Source: an uncultured Desulfobacterales bacterium (GTDB lineage Bacteria > Desulfobacterota > Desulfobulbia > Desulfobulbales > Desulfocapsaceae). Taken from it: DNA of 64,000 nt. Below, in pieces: positions 9,366 to 17,947 of the stretch. A program made the position numbers and the translations under genes. The number at the start of each line of letters is the position of its first letter. Within the stretch, counting starts at the first letter, position 1. The notes beneath the pieces were generated by a model. The model did no database searches. It saw only the letters and a list, made by a program, of their open reading frames with translations, and was not told the origin of the DNA. The stretch lies in NCBI GenBank assembly GCA_937915545.1, contig CALGIJ010000019.1:505200-569199 (forward strand), given 5' to 3'.

Positions 9366-9402
9366 ACGCTTCCGCGAAATTGTGAGGAAGGGACGCGTCT
9401 CT

Positions 9403-9429
9403 GCGACGTGGTGCCATGCCCCACGTCGC
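9403..9429. repeat. 9-bp inverted repeat between alaS and the ATP synthase promoter
   Basis: GCGACGTGG (9403-9411) is matched exactly as its reverse complement at 9421-9429, around a nine-base loop. No T-tract follows, so it is not a classical terminator. It could end alaS by a weaker mechanism or act as an operator or RNA structure for the atp operon. Confidence 0.5.
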
Positions 9430-9454
9430 GGGGCGGCCGAGCCCTATAAAGTAG

Positions 9455-9483
9455 TTGACAGAGCTATATATATACAGTAAGAA
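9455..9483 (+). promoter_or_regulatory. Candidate promoter of the atp operon
   Basis: A perfect TTGACA lies at 9455-9460. The best-spaced -10 is TAAGAA (9478-9483, 17 bases away), which is a poor match, and the intervening TATATATATA stretch blurs the call. It sits about 145 bases before the first atp gene, in the 262-base AT-rich gap that follows alaS. Nothing else in that gap is recognisable. Confidence 0.45.
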
Positions 9484-9627
9484 TTTTCTGCTATTGTGAA
9501 TGGCGGTTCAGCCAAAATCCTGTCGTTTTAGTCGGTATTTAGTAGGGATATGAGACTGCGGTCATCATCCATCATCGCGATGGATGTAGAGTTTTATAGT
9601 TTTTTTCGTTAAGCGGGAGCAGCGGAC

Positions 9628-10053
9628 ATGGTTACGACGGATATCACACTGTTCATTCAGATTGTCAACATGGTTGTGCTCATGTTTCTCCTCAACGGAG
9701 TTCTTTACAAGCCCATAAAGAACATCCTGCGGGAGAGATCTGAAAAGATCAAGGGCATGCAGGAAAACATCCTGAAGTTTGAAAAGAATGCCAAACAGCG
9801 GCAGGAAGAGGTCGATGCCAAGATGTCGCTGGCTTCCGGCAAGGCCAAAGCCGCTCTGGATTCAGCCAGGGCCTCGGCCCAGGCGGAAGGGGACGCAAAG
9901 ATTGCCAAGATTCGTGCGGAGGTCGATGCTGCCAAGGAGGCCCGTCTCACCGAACTGCGGGCACAGATTGACAGCGCAAGAACCAGCCTGCAGGGTGATC
10001 TCGATGGATTCGCTGCGGAGATGGCTGGCAAAATTCTCGGGAGGAGCCTCTAA
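9628..10053 (+). CDS. atpF': F1Fo ATP synthase b' subunit
   Basis: This 141-residue protein has one N-terminal membrane segment (about residues 6-25, ending LLNGVLYKP), then an uninterrupted charged helix rich in Ala, Glu and Lys to the C-terminus. This is the layout of b/b' stator subunits. It lacks the signal-like leader of the next gene product, so it is the b' partner. b and b' form the peripheral stalk that holds the alpha3-beta3 head against rotation. GGGAG lies about ten bases before ATG 9628. It is the first gene of the operon and is separated by one base from atpF. Confidence 0.9.
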   Translation: MVTTDITLFIQIVNMVVLMFLLNGVLYKPIKNILRERSEKIKGMQENILKFEKNAKQRQEEVDAKMSLASGKAKAALDSARASAQAEGDAKIAKIRAEVDAAKEARLTELRAQIDSARTSLQGDLDGFAAEMAGKILGRSL

Positions 10054-10054
10054 C

Positions 10055-10702
10055 ATGAAGCAAGTAAAGAGTTTAACCGGGTTTATAGGGGTCATTGTCC
10101 TGACCCTTCTCTTTGTCTGCGGCAATATCCCTTGCTACGCTTCTTCGGACGCGGCCGCACCGGCGGTCGACAGTCATGCGGCGGCATCGGATGGTGGTCA
10201 TGTCTCGTCGAGTCTCTCCCCGGCGAAGATCAAGGATCTCGGCTGGAGGATTGTCAACTTCATCGCTTTGGTGATCATTCTCGTCAAGTTCGGTGCCAAG
10301 CCCATCGGCGCGGGACTGGCCGCTCGCCGCAAAGGAATACAGGACGAGATCGAGGAACTGCAGCGTAAACGGGCTGAAGCCGAGAAATCCTATAACGAAT
10401 TCCAGGCTAAGCTCGCCTCGGTGGAATCGGAGATCGACAAGATTGTCGATCGTGCTGTAGCCCAGGCGGAAATCGAAAAGACCAAGATCCTCGAAAAGGC
10501 CGAGCAGGCAGCTCAGGACCTCAAGCGTTCGGCGGAAATGGCCATCCAAAACGAGTTGACCGTGGCCCGTCGCACCTTGAAAAATGATATTGCCGAACAG
10601 GCTGCGGTCATGGCGGAGAAGCTCATCGTCAGCAATCTCACCGCGGACGACCAGGTGAAGATCATCGATAACTACTTAGCCAAAGTGGGGGCCGTACAGT
10701 GA
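10055..10702 (+). CDS. atpF: F1Fo ATP synthase b subunit
   Basis: This 215-residue stalk subunit begins with a signal-like hydrophobic leader (residues 1 to about 29) and a short polar linker. A membrane segment follows (about 65-83, RIVNFIALVIILVKFGAKPI), then a long charged coiled helix. The leader before the membrane anchor is unusual against E. coli AtpF but, as I recall, common in deltaproteobacteria. The start at 10055 lies one base after the b' stop and has GGGAGGAG upstream. The stop overlaps the GTG start of atpH by four bases, so translation is probably coupled. Confidence 0.92.
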   Translation: MKQVKSLTGFIGVIVLTLLFVCGNIPCYASSDAAAPAVDSHAAASDGGHVSSSLSPAKIKDLGWRIVNFIALVIILVKFGAKPIGAGLAARRKGIQDEIEELQRKRAEAEKSYNEFQAKLASVESEIDKIVDRAVAQAEIEKTKILEKAEQAAQDLKRSAEMAIQNELTVARRTLKNDIAEQAAVMAEKLIVSNLTADDQVKIIDNYLAKVGAVQ

Positions 10703-11244
10703 AACAGACAATCCTCGCAAGACGTTACGCCAAGGCCATCTTTGCGGTAGGCCAGGATCAGGCGACCTACGAGCAGTACAACGAGGTGCTTCAGGGATTG
10801 GCGGAACTGTTTGTTTCCCTCCCCGAGGTCGCCGATGCGGTTACCAATCCCCTGTACCCCATGGATGTCAAGGAAAAGGTGATGCAGGGCATCGTCGCTT
10901 CCATGGGCGTCGATAAGGTGGTCGGGAACTTTCTCAACCTGCTCGTGCAGAAGAAACGCGCCGGACTGCTACCGGAGATTGCCGAGGCCTATCAGGGCAT
11001 GGTCGATGGGGCGAAGAACATTTGCCACGGTAACGTCGTTTCGGCAGTGGAAATGAACGATGAGCTCAAGGCTCACGTACAGAAGGTTTTAGAAAAGTTA
11101 ACAGGCAAGAAGGTCAAGCTCTCGACCAGTGTTGATCCGACGATCATTGGCGGGATCATCGCCAAGGTCGGCGATCTGGTTCTGGACGGAAGCATCAGGA
11201 CGCAACTTGCAGGTTTAAAAGAATCCATCAAGGGGAGAGAATAG
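10699..11244 (+). CDS. atpH: F1Fo ATP synthase delta subunit
   Basis: This 181-residue protein has the delta/OSCP pattern: an N-terminal helical domain (ARRYAKAIFAVG) that binds the alpha tips, and a C-terminal region ending DPTIIGGIIAKVGDLVLDGSIRTQL, the family signature. It links the peripheral stalk to the F1 head. It starts with GTG in a four-base overlap with atpF and stops immediately before the atpA ATG, with no spacer. Confidence 0.95.
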   Translation: MKQTILARRYAKAIFAVGQDQATYEQYNEVLQGLAELFVSLPEVADAVTNPLYPMDVKEKVMQGIVASMGVDKVVGNFLNLLVQKKRAGLLPEIAEAYQGMVDGAKNICHGNVVSAVEMNDELKAHVQKVLEKLTGKKVKLSTSVDPTIIGGIIAKVGDLVLDGSIRTQLAGLKESIKGRE

Positions 11245-12768
<1,524 letters not shown>

Positions 12769-12786
12769 TCACGAAAAGGTCAAGAT

Positions 12787-13656
12787 ATGGCGAGTTTAAA
12801 GGAAGTAAAACTGAAGATCGCGGGCGTCAAGAAGACGGCTCAGATCACCAAGGCCATGAACATGGTTGCTGCGGCGAAGCTCCGCAGCGCCCAGGAGAAG
12901 ATGGAGGCGTTCAGACCCTACGCTGCCAAATTCAACGAGGCCATGTCGAACCTGTCGGGGGGAGCCAATACCACGGGCTTTCCTCTGATGGAGGTTCGCG
13001 ATGTCAAAACCGTTGAAATCGTCGTAGTCACTTCCGACCGGGGCCTGTGCGGATCCTTCAATGCCAACATCATCAAACTTGCTTTGAAGATGAAAAGAGA
13101 ATACGAAGCTGCCGGCAAAAAGGTCAGCTTCGTATGCGTCGGAAAGAAGGGTGCTCAGCTGCTCGGCAAGACCGGTTGTGTCAGAAAGAGCTATCGTGAC
13201 ATCATGAGTTCCTTCCAGATGTTCCACGCCAGAGAAGTTGCAACGGACATCGCCTCACAGTTTCTCAGCGGGGCTAGTGACAAGGTCGAGATCATCTACA
13301 GCAATTTCAAATCGGTGGCCGCTCAGGTTCCAGCCGTATCGTCTCTGCTGCCGGTTCAGCCGACAACCGAGCAGGCGGCGAAGGAGAAAAGTTTCTCAGG
13401 TGAGTACATCTACGAGCCTTCTACCGAAGAAATCATGGATGTTCTGCAGCCACTATACCTCAACGTCATCGTTTATCACGCAATGCTCGAAGTCGGGGCG
13501 AGCGAACACGCTGCACGCATGACGGCGATGGATAATGCCACCAACGCGTGCAAGGATATGGTGAGGAGCCTCAGCATCATCTACAACAAGGCACGACAGG
13601 CAGCGGTAACCAGCGAACTGATGGATATTGTCGGCGGTGCGGAAGCCCTTAAGTAA
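12787..13656 (+). CDS. atpG: F1Fo ATP synthase gamma subunit
   Basis: This 289-residue protein is the rotating central shaft. The N-terminal helix (KITKAMNMVAAAKLRSAQ) and the C-terminal helix (ASEHAARMTAMDNATNACKD) that form the coiled shaft are both intact, with the Rossmann-like middle domain (VTSDRGLCGSFNANI) between them. It is fourth from the end of the operon, 18 bases after atpA. Confidence 0.97.
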   Translation: MASLKEVKLKIAGVKKTAQITKAMNMVAAAKLRSAQEKMEAFRPYAAKFNEAMSNLSGGANTTGFPLMEVRDVKTVEIVVVTSDRGLCGSFNANIIKLALKMKREYEAAGKKVSFVCVGKKGAQLLGKTGCVRKSYRDIMSSFQMFHAREVATDIASQFLSGASDKVEIIYSNFKSVAAQVPAVSSLLPVQPTTEQAAKEKSFSGEYIYEPSTEEIMDVLQPLYLNVIVYHAMLEVGASEHAARMTAMDNATNACKDMVRSLSIIYNKARQAAVTSELMDIVGGAEALK

Positions 13657-13705
13657 ACACTTATCATTTGTGATAATTTCAGACTTTGAGGAGAGGTAAG
13701 TCCCA

Positions 13706-15127
13706 ATGAGCGAACAAAAAATAGGAAAAATCACGCAGGTCATCGGTCCTGTAGTAGACGTTGAGTTCGAGCCCGGCAAATTGCCGAATATTCTCAACGC
13801 CTGCTTTGTTACCAATCCCGGTATCAATGACCAAGAGGACAATCTGGTCATCGAGGTCGCACAGCACCTCGGTGATAACGTCTGCCGCTGCATCGCCATG
13901 GACCAGACCGACGGTCTGGTGCGCGGCATGGCAGTAAAGGACAGTGGTAAGGCTATCACCATTCCCGTCGGCGAAGCCGCCCTCGGTCGCATCATGAACG
14001 TCGTCGGTCGTCCGGTTGACGGGCTTGGCCCGATCAGCTCTCCCAAGGCTTTGCCGATCCATCGTGAGGCTCCGCAGTTTACCGAGCAAAACACCGAGGT
14101 GCGCGTCCTTGAGACGGGTATCAAGGTTATCGATCTTCTCGTACCGTTCCCACTCGGTGGCAAGATGGGTCTGTTCGGCGGTGCCGGTTGCGGCAAGACC
14201 GTTATCATGATGGAGATGGTTAACAACATCGCCATGCACCACGGCGGTATCTCGGTCTTCTGCGGTGTTGGCGAGAGAACCCGTGAAGGCAATGACCTCT
14301 ATCACGAAATGAAGGAATCAGGCGTTCTTCCCAAGGCCGCCCTGGTGTACGGACAGATGACCGAACCTCCGGGGGCGCGCGCGCGCGTCGCTCTCACCGG
14401 GTTGACCGCTGCTGAATACTTCCGTGACGAGGCCGGTCAAGACGTGCTTCTCTTCATCGACAACATCTTCCGTTTCACCCAGGCTGGCTCGGAAGTGTCT
14501 GCGCTTCTCGGACGTATCCCCTCGGCGGTTGGTTACCAGCCGACTCTGGCTACCGACCTCGGTGCCCTTCAAGAGAGGATTACTTCTACCAATAAAGGAT
14601 CTATCACCGCCGTTCAGTGTGTTTACGTTCCTGCTGACGACTTGACCGACCCCGCCCCGGCCACAACCTTCGCGCACCTCGACGGAACTGTCGTTCTCTC
14701 CCGCCAGATCGCCGAGCTTGGCATCTACCCGGCGGTGGATCCCCTTGACTCAACCTCGAGGATCCTCGATCCGAACGTTATCGGCAAGGATCATTATCAG
14801 GTAGCTCGCGGAGTTCAAGTGACCCTGCAGAAATACAAGGACCTTAAGGATATCATCGCCATTCTTGGAATGGACGAGCTCTCCGAAGAGGATCAGCAGC
14901 TGGTATCCCGGGCTCGTAAAGTTCAGAGGTTCCTTTCTCAGCCGTTCACTGTGGCCGAGGTCTTTACCGGTATGGCTGGCAAGTTCGTCAAAGTTGCCGA
15001 CACCGTTCAGGGCTTCAAGGAAATTCTCGAGGGCAAGCATGACGATCTCAACGAGAACTCCTTCTACATGGTGGGATCGATCGATGAAGCCGTCGCCAAG
15101 GATGCCAAAGCCAAAAGCGCGGCATAA
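13706..15127 (+). CDS. atpD: F1Fo ATP synthase beta subunit (catalytic)
   Basis: This 473-residue protein holds the catalytic nucleotide sites. The P-loop GGAGCGKT is at residues 158-165. GERTREGNDLYHEM and the signature PAVDPLDSTSR are present, and the C-terminal domain includes the DELSEED-like stretch MDELSEEDQ. GAGGAGAGG precedes ATG 13706. The 49-base gap after atpG holds no separate feature. Confidence 0.98.
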   Translation: MSEQKIGKITQVIGPVVDVEFEPGKLPNILNACFVTNPGINDQEDNLVIEVAQHLGDNVCRCIAMDQTDGLVRGMAVKDSGKAITIPVGEAALGRIMNVVGRPVDGLGPISSPKALPIHREAPQFTEQNTEVRVLETGIKVIDLLVPFPLGGKMGLFGGAGCGKTVIMMEMVNNIAMHHGGISVFCGVGERTREGNDLYHEMKESGVLPKAALVYGQMTEPPGARARVALTGLTAAEYFRDEAGQDVLLFIDNIFRFTQAGSEVSALLGRIPSAVGYQPTLATDLGALQERITSTNKGSITAVQCVYVPADDLTDPAPATTFAHLDGTVVLSRQIAELGIYPAVDPLDSTSRILDPNVIGKDHYQVARGVQVTLQKYKDLKDIIAILGMDELSEEDQQLVSRARKVQRFLSQPFTVAEVFTGMAGKFVKVADTVQGFKEILEGKHDDLNENSFYMVGSIDEAVAKDAKAKSAA

Positions 15128-15150
15128 CACTCATCCAAGGGGAAGGATAA

Positions 15151-15564
15151 ATGGGACAGCAGATAAGACTTGAGGTCGTCACCCCGGCTGGCGCAAAGAT
15201 TAACGAAGATGTCGATATCGTTAATGCGCCGGGGTTTGGAGGGGACTTCGGTGTACTGGCTAACCATGCTCCCTTTCTTTCCACGATCAAGATCGGCACC
15301 TTGACCTATCAGATCGGCAACAAGCGCGAGAGTCTGATGGTAAGCGGAGGATTCTGCGAGGTGTCGAACAACAAGATCACCTTTCTCGTCGAAAGCGCCG
15401 AGAGAGGGGGTGAGATCGATGTGGAAAGAGCTCTCAAAGCTAAGGAGAGAGCGGAAAGGCGGCTGGCGCAAGCTGCGCAGCAGACCGAAAACTTTAACCG
15501 CAGGCGCGCGGAAGTAGCTTTGCAAAGGGCGTTGGCTCGGTTGAAGGTAGCAAATCTCAAATAG
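15151..15564 (+). CDS. atpC: F1Fo ATP synthase epsilon subunit
   Basis: This 137-residue protein has an N-terminal beta-sandwich (VTPAGAKINEDVDIVNAPG, GDFGVLANHAPFLSTIKIG) and a C-terminal helical hairpin. It regulates rotation and ATP hydrolysis. It is the last gene of the operon, 23 bases after atpD, with AAGGGGAAGG upstream, and is followed by a strong hairpin terminator. Genes for the a and c subunits are not in the window. Confidence 0.96.
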   Translation: MGQQIRLEVVTPAGAKINEDVDIVNAPGFGGDFGVLANHAPFLSTIKIGTLTYQIGNKRESLMVSGGFCEVSNNKITFLVESAERGGEIDVERALKAKERAERRLAQAAQQTENFNRRRAEVALQRALARLKVANLK

Positions 15565-15601
15565 TACATAGTCGATCAACGTTCGACTCAGGTTTATGAA
15601 G

Positions 15602-15643
15602 CAGGCGCCGTCCCTCTGAAGAGGGATGGCGCCTGTTTGCGTT
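15602..15643 (+). terminator. Terminator of the atp operon
   Basis: A 15-bp stem (15602-15616 with 15621-15635, one G-T pair) closes a TGAA tetraloop and is followed by TTTGCGTTT. The stem is very stable although the T-tract is broken. It lies between atpC and the convergent amidase gene. The rest of 15565-15785 holds nothing I recognise. Confidence 0.8.
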
Positions 15644-15785
15644 TGTAGGTGTGGATGCCGAAAAGACGCTTTTCTTGAAAATCGGCAAGGGACGACCAGG
15701 ACCCTTTCGCTACGCCGCTAGAGGGAATGATGCAGGAAGAGTGAGGACCCGACCACAGTCTGCAAGGGCGCAAACATTGCGGTAA

Positions 15786-17699
15786 CTAGCGCAGTTGGGC
15801 ACTGGTATCGTTGATGTAGGAACGGACGCCTTCGGCAATTTCCCGACAGATGGATTCGAGGAAACCGGGCGATTTGAGATTTTCGACATCCTTGTCGTTG
15901 GTGAGAAAAGCCAACTCGATGAGGATGGCAGGCATTTGTGCACCGATAAGCACATAGAACGGTGCCTGTTTGACACCGAGATTCTTGATGTCGACAGAGC
16001 TTTTTTTGTCATCCTTGGTGATGATCGAGTTGTGAACTTGCTGTGCCAGTCGAGAGGACTCGTCGATTTTCGAGTTTTTCATGATGTCGGCAAGAATGTC
16101 CTGCAACTCGCTCATCTGGTGGGTGGATGTGGCATTCTCACGGGCTGCGACGCGCATCGCTTCCGCATTGGTTGTGAGATTGAGAAAATAGGTTTCCAGG
16201 CCTCTCACTTTGGCAGAAGGATGAGCGTTGAGGTGCAGCGAAATGAAGAGATCGGCATTGTTGGTATTGGCCAGTGCGGTGCGCTCCTCGAGGGAGATGA
16301 ACGTGTCGTCCTTCCTGGTCAGAACGACCTCGCAGCCCAACTCCTTTGCGAGCATGGGAGCAAGACGCTTGGCGACATCGAGGACGATATCCTTTTCCTT
16401 CATACCAAAAGCCATGGCTCCCGGATCTTTGCCACCATGGCCTGGGTCGAGGACAATCTTTTTCACCCCGAGACCGAGTTGTTGAGCCAGTGATAGAGGC
16501 TTGCTCTGGGGAATTGGTTCCACCTTGGCGACCTGCGCGGGTTTCTGTGGAGGAGAAATGGTAAATTTCCTCGTCTCGCGCAGTGTGACAATCTCAGGGG
16601 GAGTGCTGGGTTCGTTGATCTTTGTCGGCGCTTTTTCGGCAGACGAAGAGACCGTCGCAACGGCCACTGTGTTGGAGCTGTCGGGGGCGGCAGTTTGGGG
16701 CGTCTTGATAGTGGCCTCTGATGATGGAACGGAGGAGGCAGGAGTTGGGGCAACGGCAGCGGCTGGGAGAGGAGTTGTGACAAGCTTTTCGCCTCGAACA
16801 TCGACGACGACGCGGAATGGGTCGGGAAGGCTGTAAATTTTATAGCTGGAGATGGACTCGATGTCGAGGACGACTCGCACAGTATCGGGTGAAAACTGGC
16901 CGGTACGGATACGCTTCAGCAGCCCGTCATCAATGGGTACCGGTGCGCGGTATTGAGGTTCGATATAACTCTTCTTGAAGTCGATATAGAGCCTCCGCGG
17001 AGTGTTGGCCGTTTCTTCGAGGAGGATTTCTTTGTAATTCACTGGTCCCGAGGCCATGATGACGACACGGGTATAATTGTCTGAAGACCAGTATTTGACA
17101 GGCAGGACATAGCTGAGCTTACTGTCGCCGGATGCGGAAACCATGACTTTGGGGAGCGCGATATCGTGTTCCTGCGACAGGACTTTGAGGAGGTTTTCGG
17201 CGCTGGGAAGCATGTCCCCGTTGGGATGGGAAGTTACGATTTCGCTAAAGTATTCTGCAGCTTTGGGCGGGTTTGATCTTTTATCGAGGTAGATCTGGCC
17301 AAGGGCCATCAGGGCATCGTCGGCCAGCCGATGCTGTGGAAAGAGCCTGGAGGTCTGCTGGTAGTAGGAGATAGCCTCGTCGAGGTCCAGCCCATTCTGG
17401 AATCGGTCGTACATCTCGGAGTAGATTCTGCCGAGGATGAAAAGGCAGGAAGGGGCGACATCCGCCTTGGGGTTGGAGAGGTAGATGCGCCGGAAATTGC
17501 GTGTTCCCTTGAGCCAGTTCTCTCGGGAAGAAGAAAGGCGGGCGTCGCTCTGCAGCTGGTTATAGAAAAATTTGGCCTCTTCATACAGCCTGGCTGCCGA
17601 AGGAGCGGTGTCTTTGCTGTCGTCTGTAAGCTGGGCCACCGCCGGAAGAGATGGCAGAAGGGACCAGAAGAACAGAAAAAGTACCGCAAGACGCATCAT
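15786..17699 (-). CDS. N-acetylmuramoyl-L-alanine amidase with TPR-like and AMIN domains
   Basis: This 637-residue exported enzyme cleaves the amide between MurNAc and L-Ala in peptidoglycan, typically for cell separation. It has a signal peptide (residues 1-23, ending AVA|Q) and then TPR-like helices up to about residue 165. An AMIN domain (about 178-300, YWSSDNYTRVVIMASGP) should target septal wall. A Pro/Ser/Thr-rich linker precedes the Amidase_3 domain from about 415. The zinc ligands are visible: His in LDPGHGG, Glu in MKEKDIVLD, and His in FISLHLNAH; the catalytic Glu is in ILIELAFLTN. The N-terminal TPR-like region is an extension over AmiC. A promoter lies about 85 bases upstream. Confidence 0.93.
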   Translation of the reverse strand: MMRLAVLFLFFWSLLPSLPAVAQLTDDSKDTAPSAARLYEEAKFFYNQLQSDARLSSSRENWLKGTRNFRRIYLSNPKADVAPSCLFILGRIYSEMYDRFQNGLDLDEAISYYQQTSRLFPQHRLADDALMALGQIYLDKRSNPPKAAEYFSEIVTSHPNGDMLPSAENLLKVLSQEHDIALPKVMVSASGDSKLSYVLPVKYWSSDNYTRVVIMASGPVNYKEILLEETANTPRRLYIDFKKSYIEPQYRAPVPIDDGLLKRIRTGQFSPDTVRVVLDIESISSYKIYSLPDPFRVVVDVRGEKLVTTPLPAAAVAPTPASSVPSSEATIKTPQTAAPDSSNTVAVATVSSSAEKAPTKINEPSTPPEIVTLRETRKFTISPPQKPAQVAKVEPIPQSKPLSLAQQLGLGVKKIVLDPGHGGKDPGAMAFGMKEKDIVLDVAKRLAPMLAKELGCEVVLTRKDDTFISLEERTALANTNNADLFISLHLNAHPSAKVRGLETYFLNLTTNAEAMRVAARENATSTHQMSELQDILADIMKNSKIDESSRLAQQVHNSIITKDDKKSSVDIKNLGVKQAPFYVLIGAQMPAILIELAFLTNDKDVENLKSPGFLESICREIAEGVRSYINDTSAQLR

Positions 17700-17788
17700 T
17701 ACCCCTGAGGACGGAGATTGGTCGGTCAGCTCGAGCGAAATAAAGGAGAGGTGCCCTGAAAGACGAGTATGTGGTCGTAATTCGCGGC

Positions 17789-17817
17789 ATTATACAGGAA
17801 ACCCGCGGCCATGGCAA
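17789..17817 (-). promoter_or_regulatory. Sigma-70 promoter of the amidase gene
   Basis: Read on the minus strand, TTGCCA (17812-17817) and a perfect TATAAT (17789-17794) are 17 bases apart. The predicted start near 17782 leaves a leader of about 80 bases before the amidase ATG. The rest of the gap up to mutS (to 17947) holds only a weak 7-bp hairpin with no T-tract. Confidence 0.75.
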
Positions 17818-17947
17818 AATAAATAGGCTTGAATAAACAACACCTGCCCTGTTCTTCATGTCTCCTGGCTGAAGAAGAGACGGCAGGAAGCCAGAACAGC
17901 CAGCTGCTTCAGCACCAGGGTGCTGGGCGTAAAACTGTGGCCAGTTG

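Noticed and set aside
9779..10702. Longer atpF frame starting inside atpF'
   Set aside because: The upstream part overlaps atpF' in another frame; ATG 10055 has a strong ribosome-binding site and gives a normal subunit.
17870..17947. Terminator for mutS from a CAGCACC/GGTGCTG hairpin
   Set aside because: The stem is short with a two-base loop and no T-tract follows on the minus strand.
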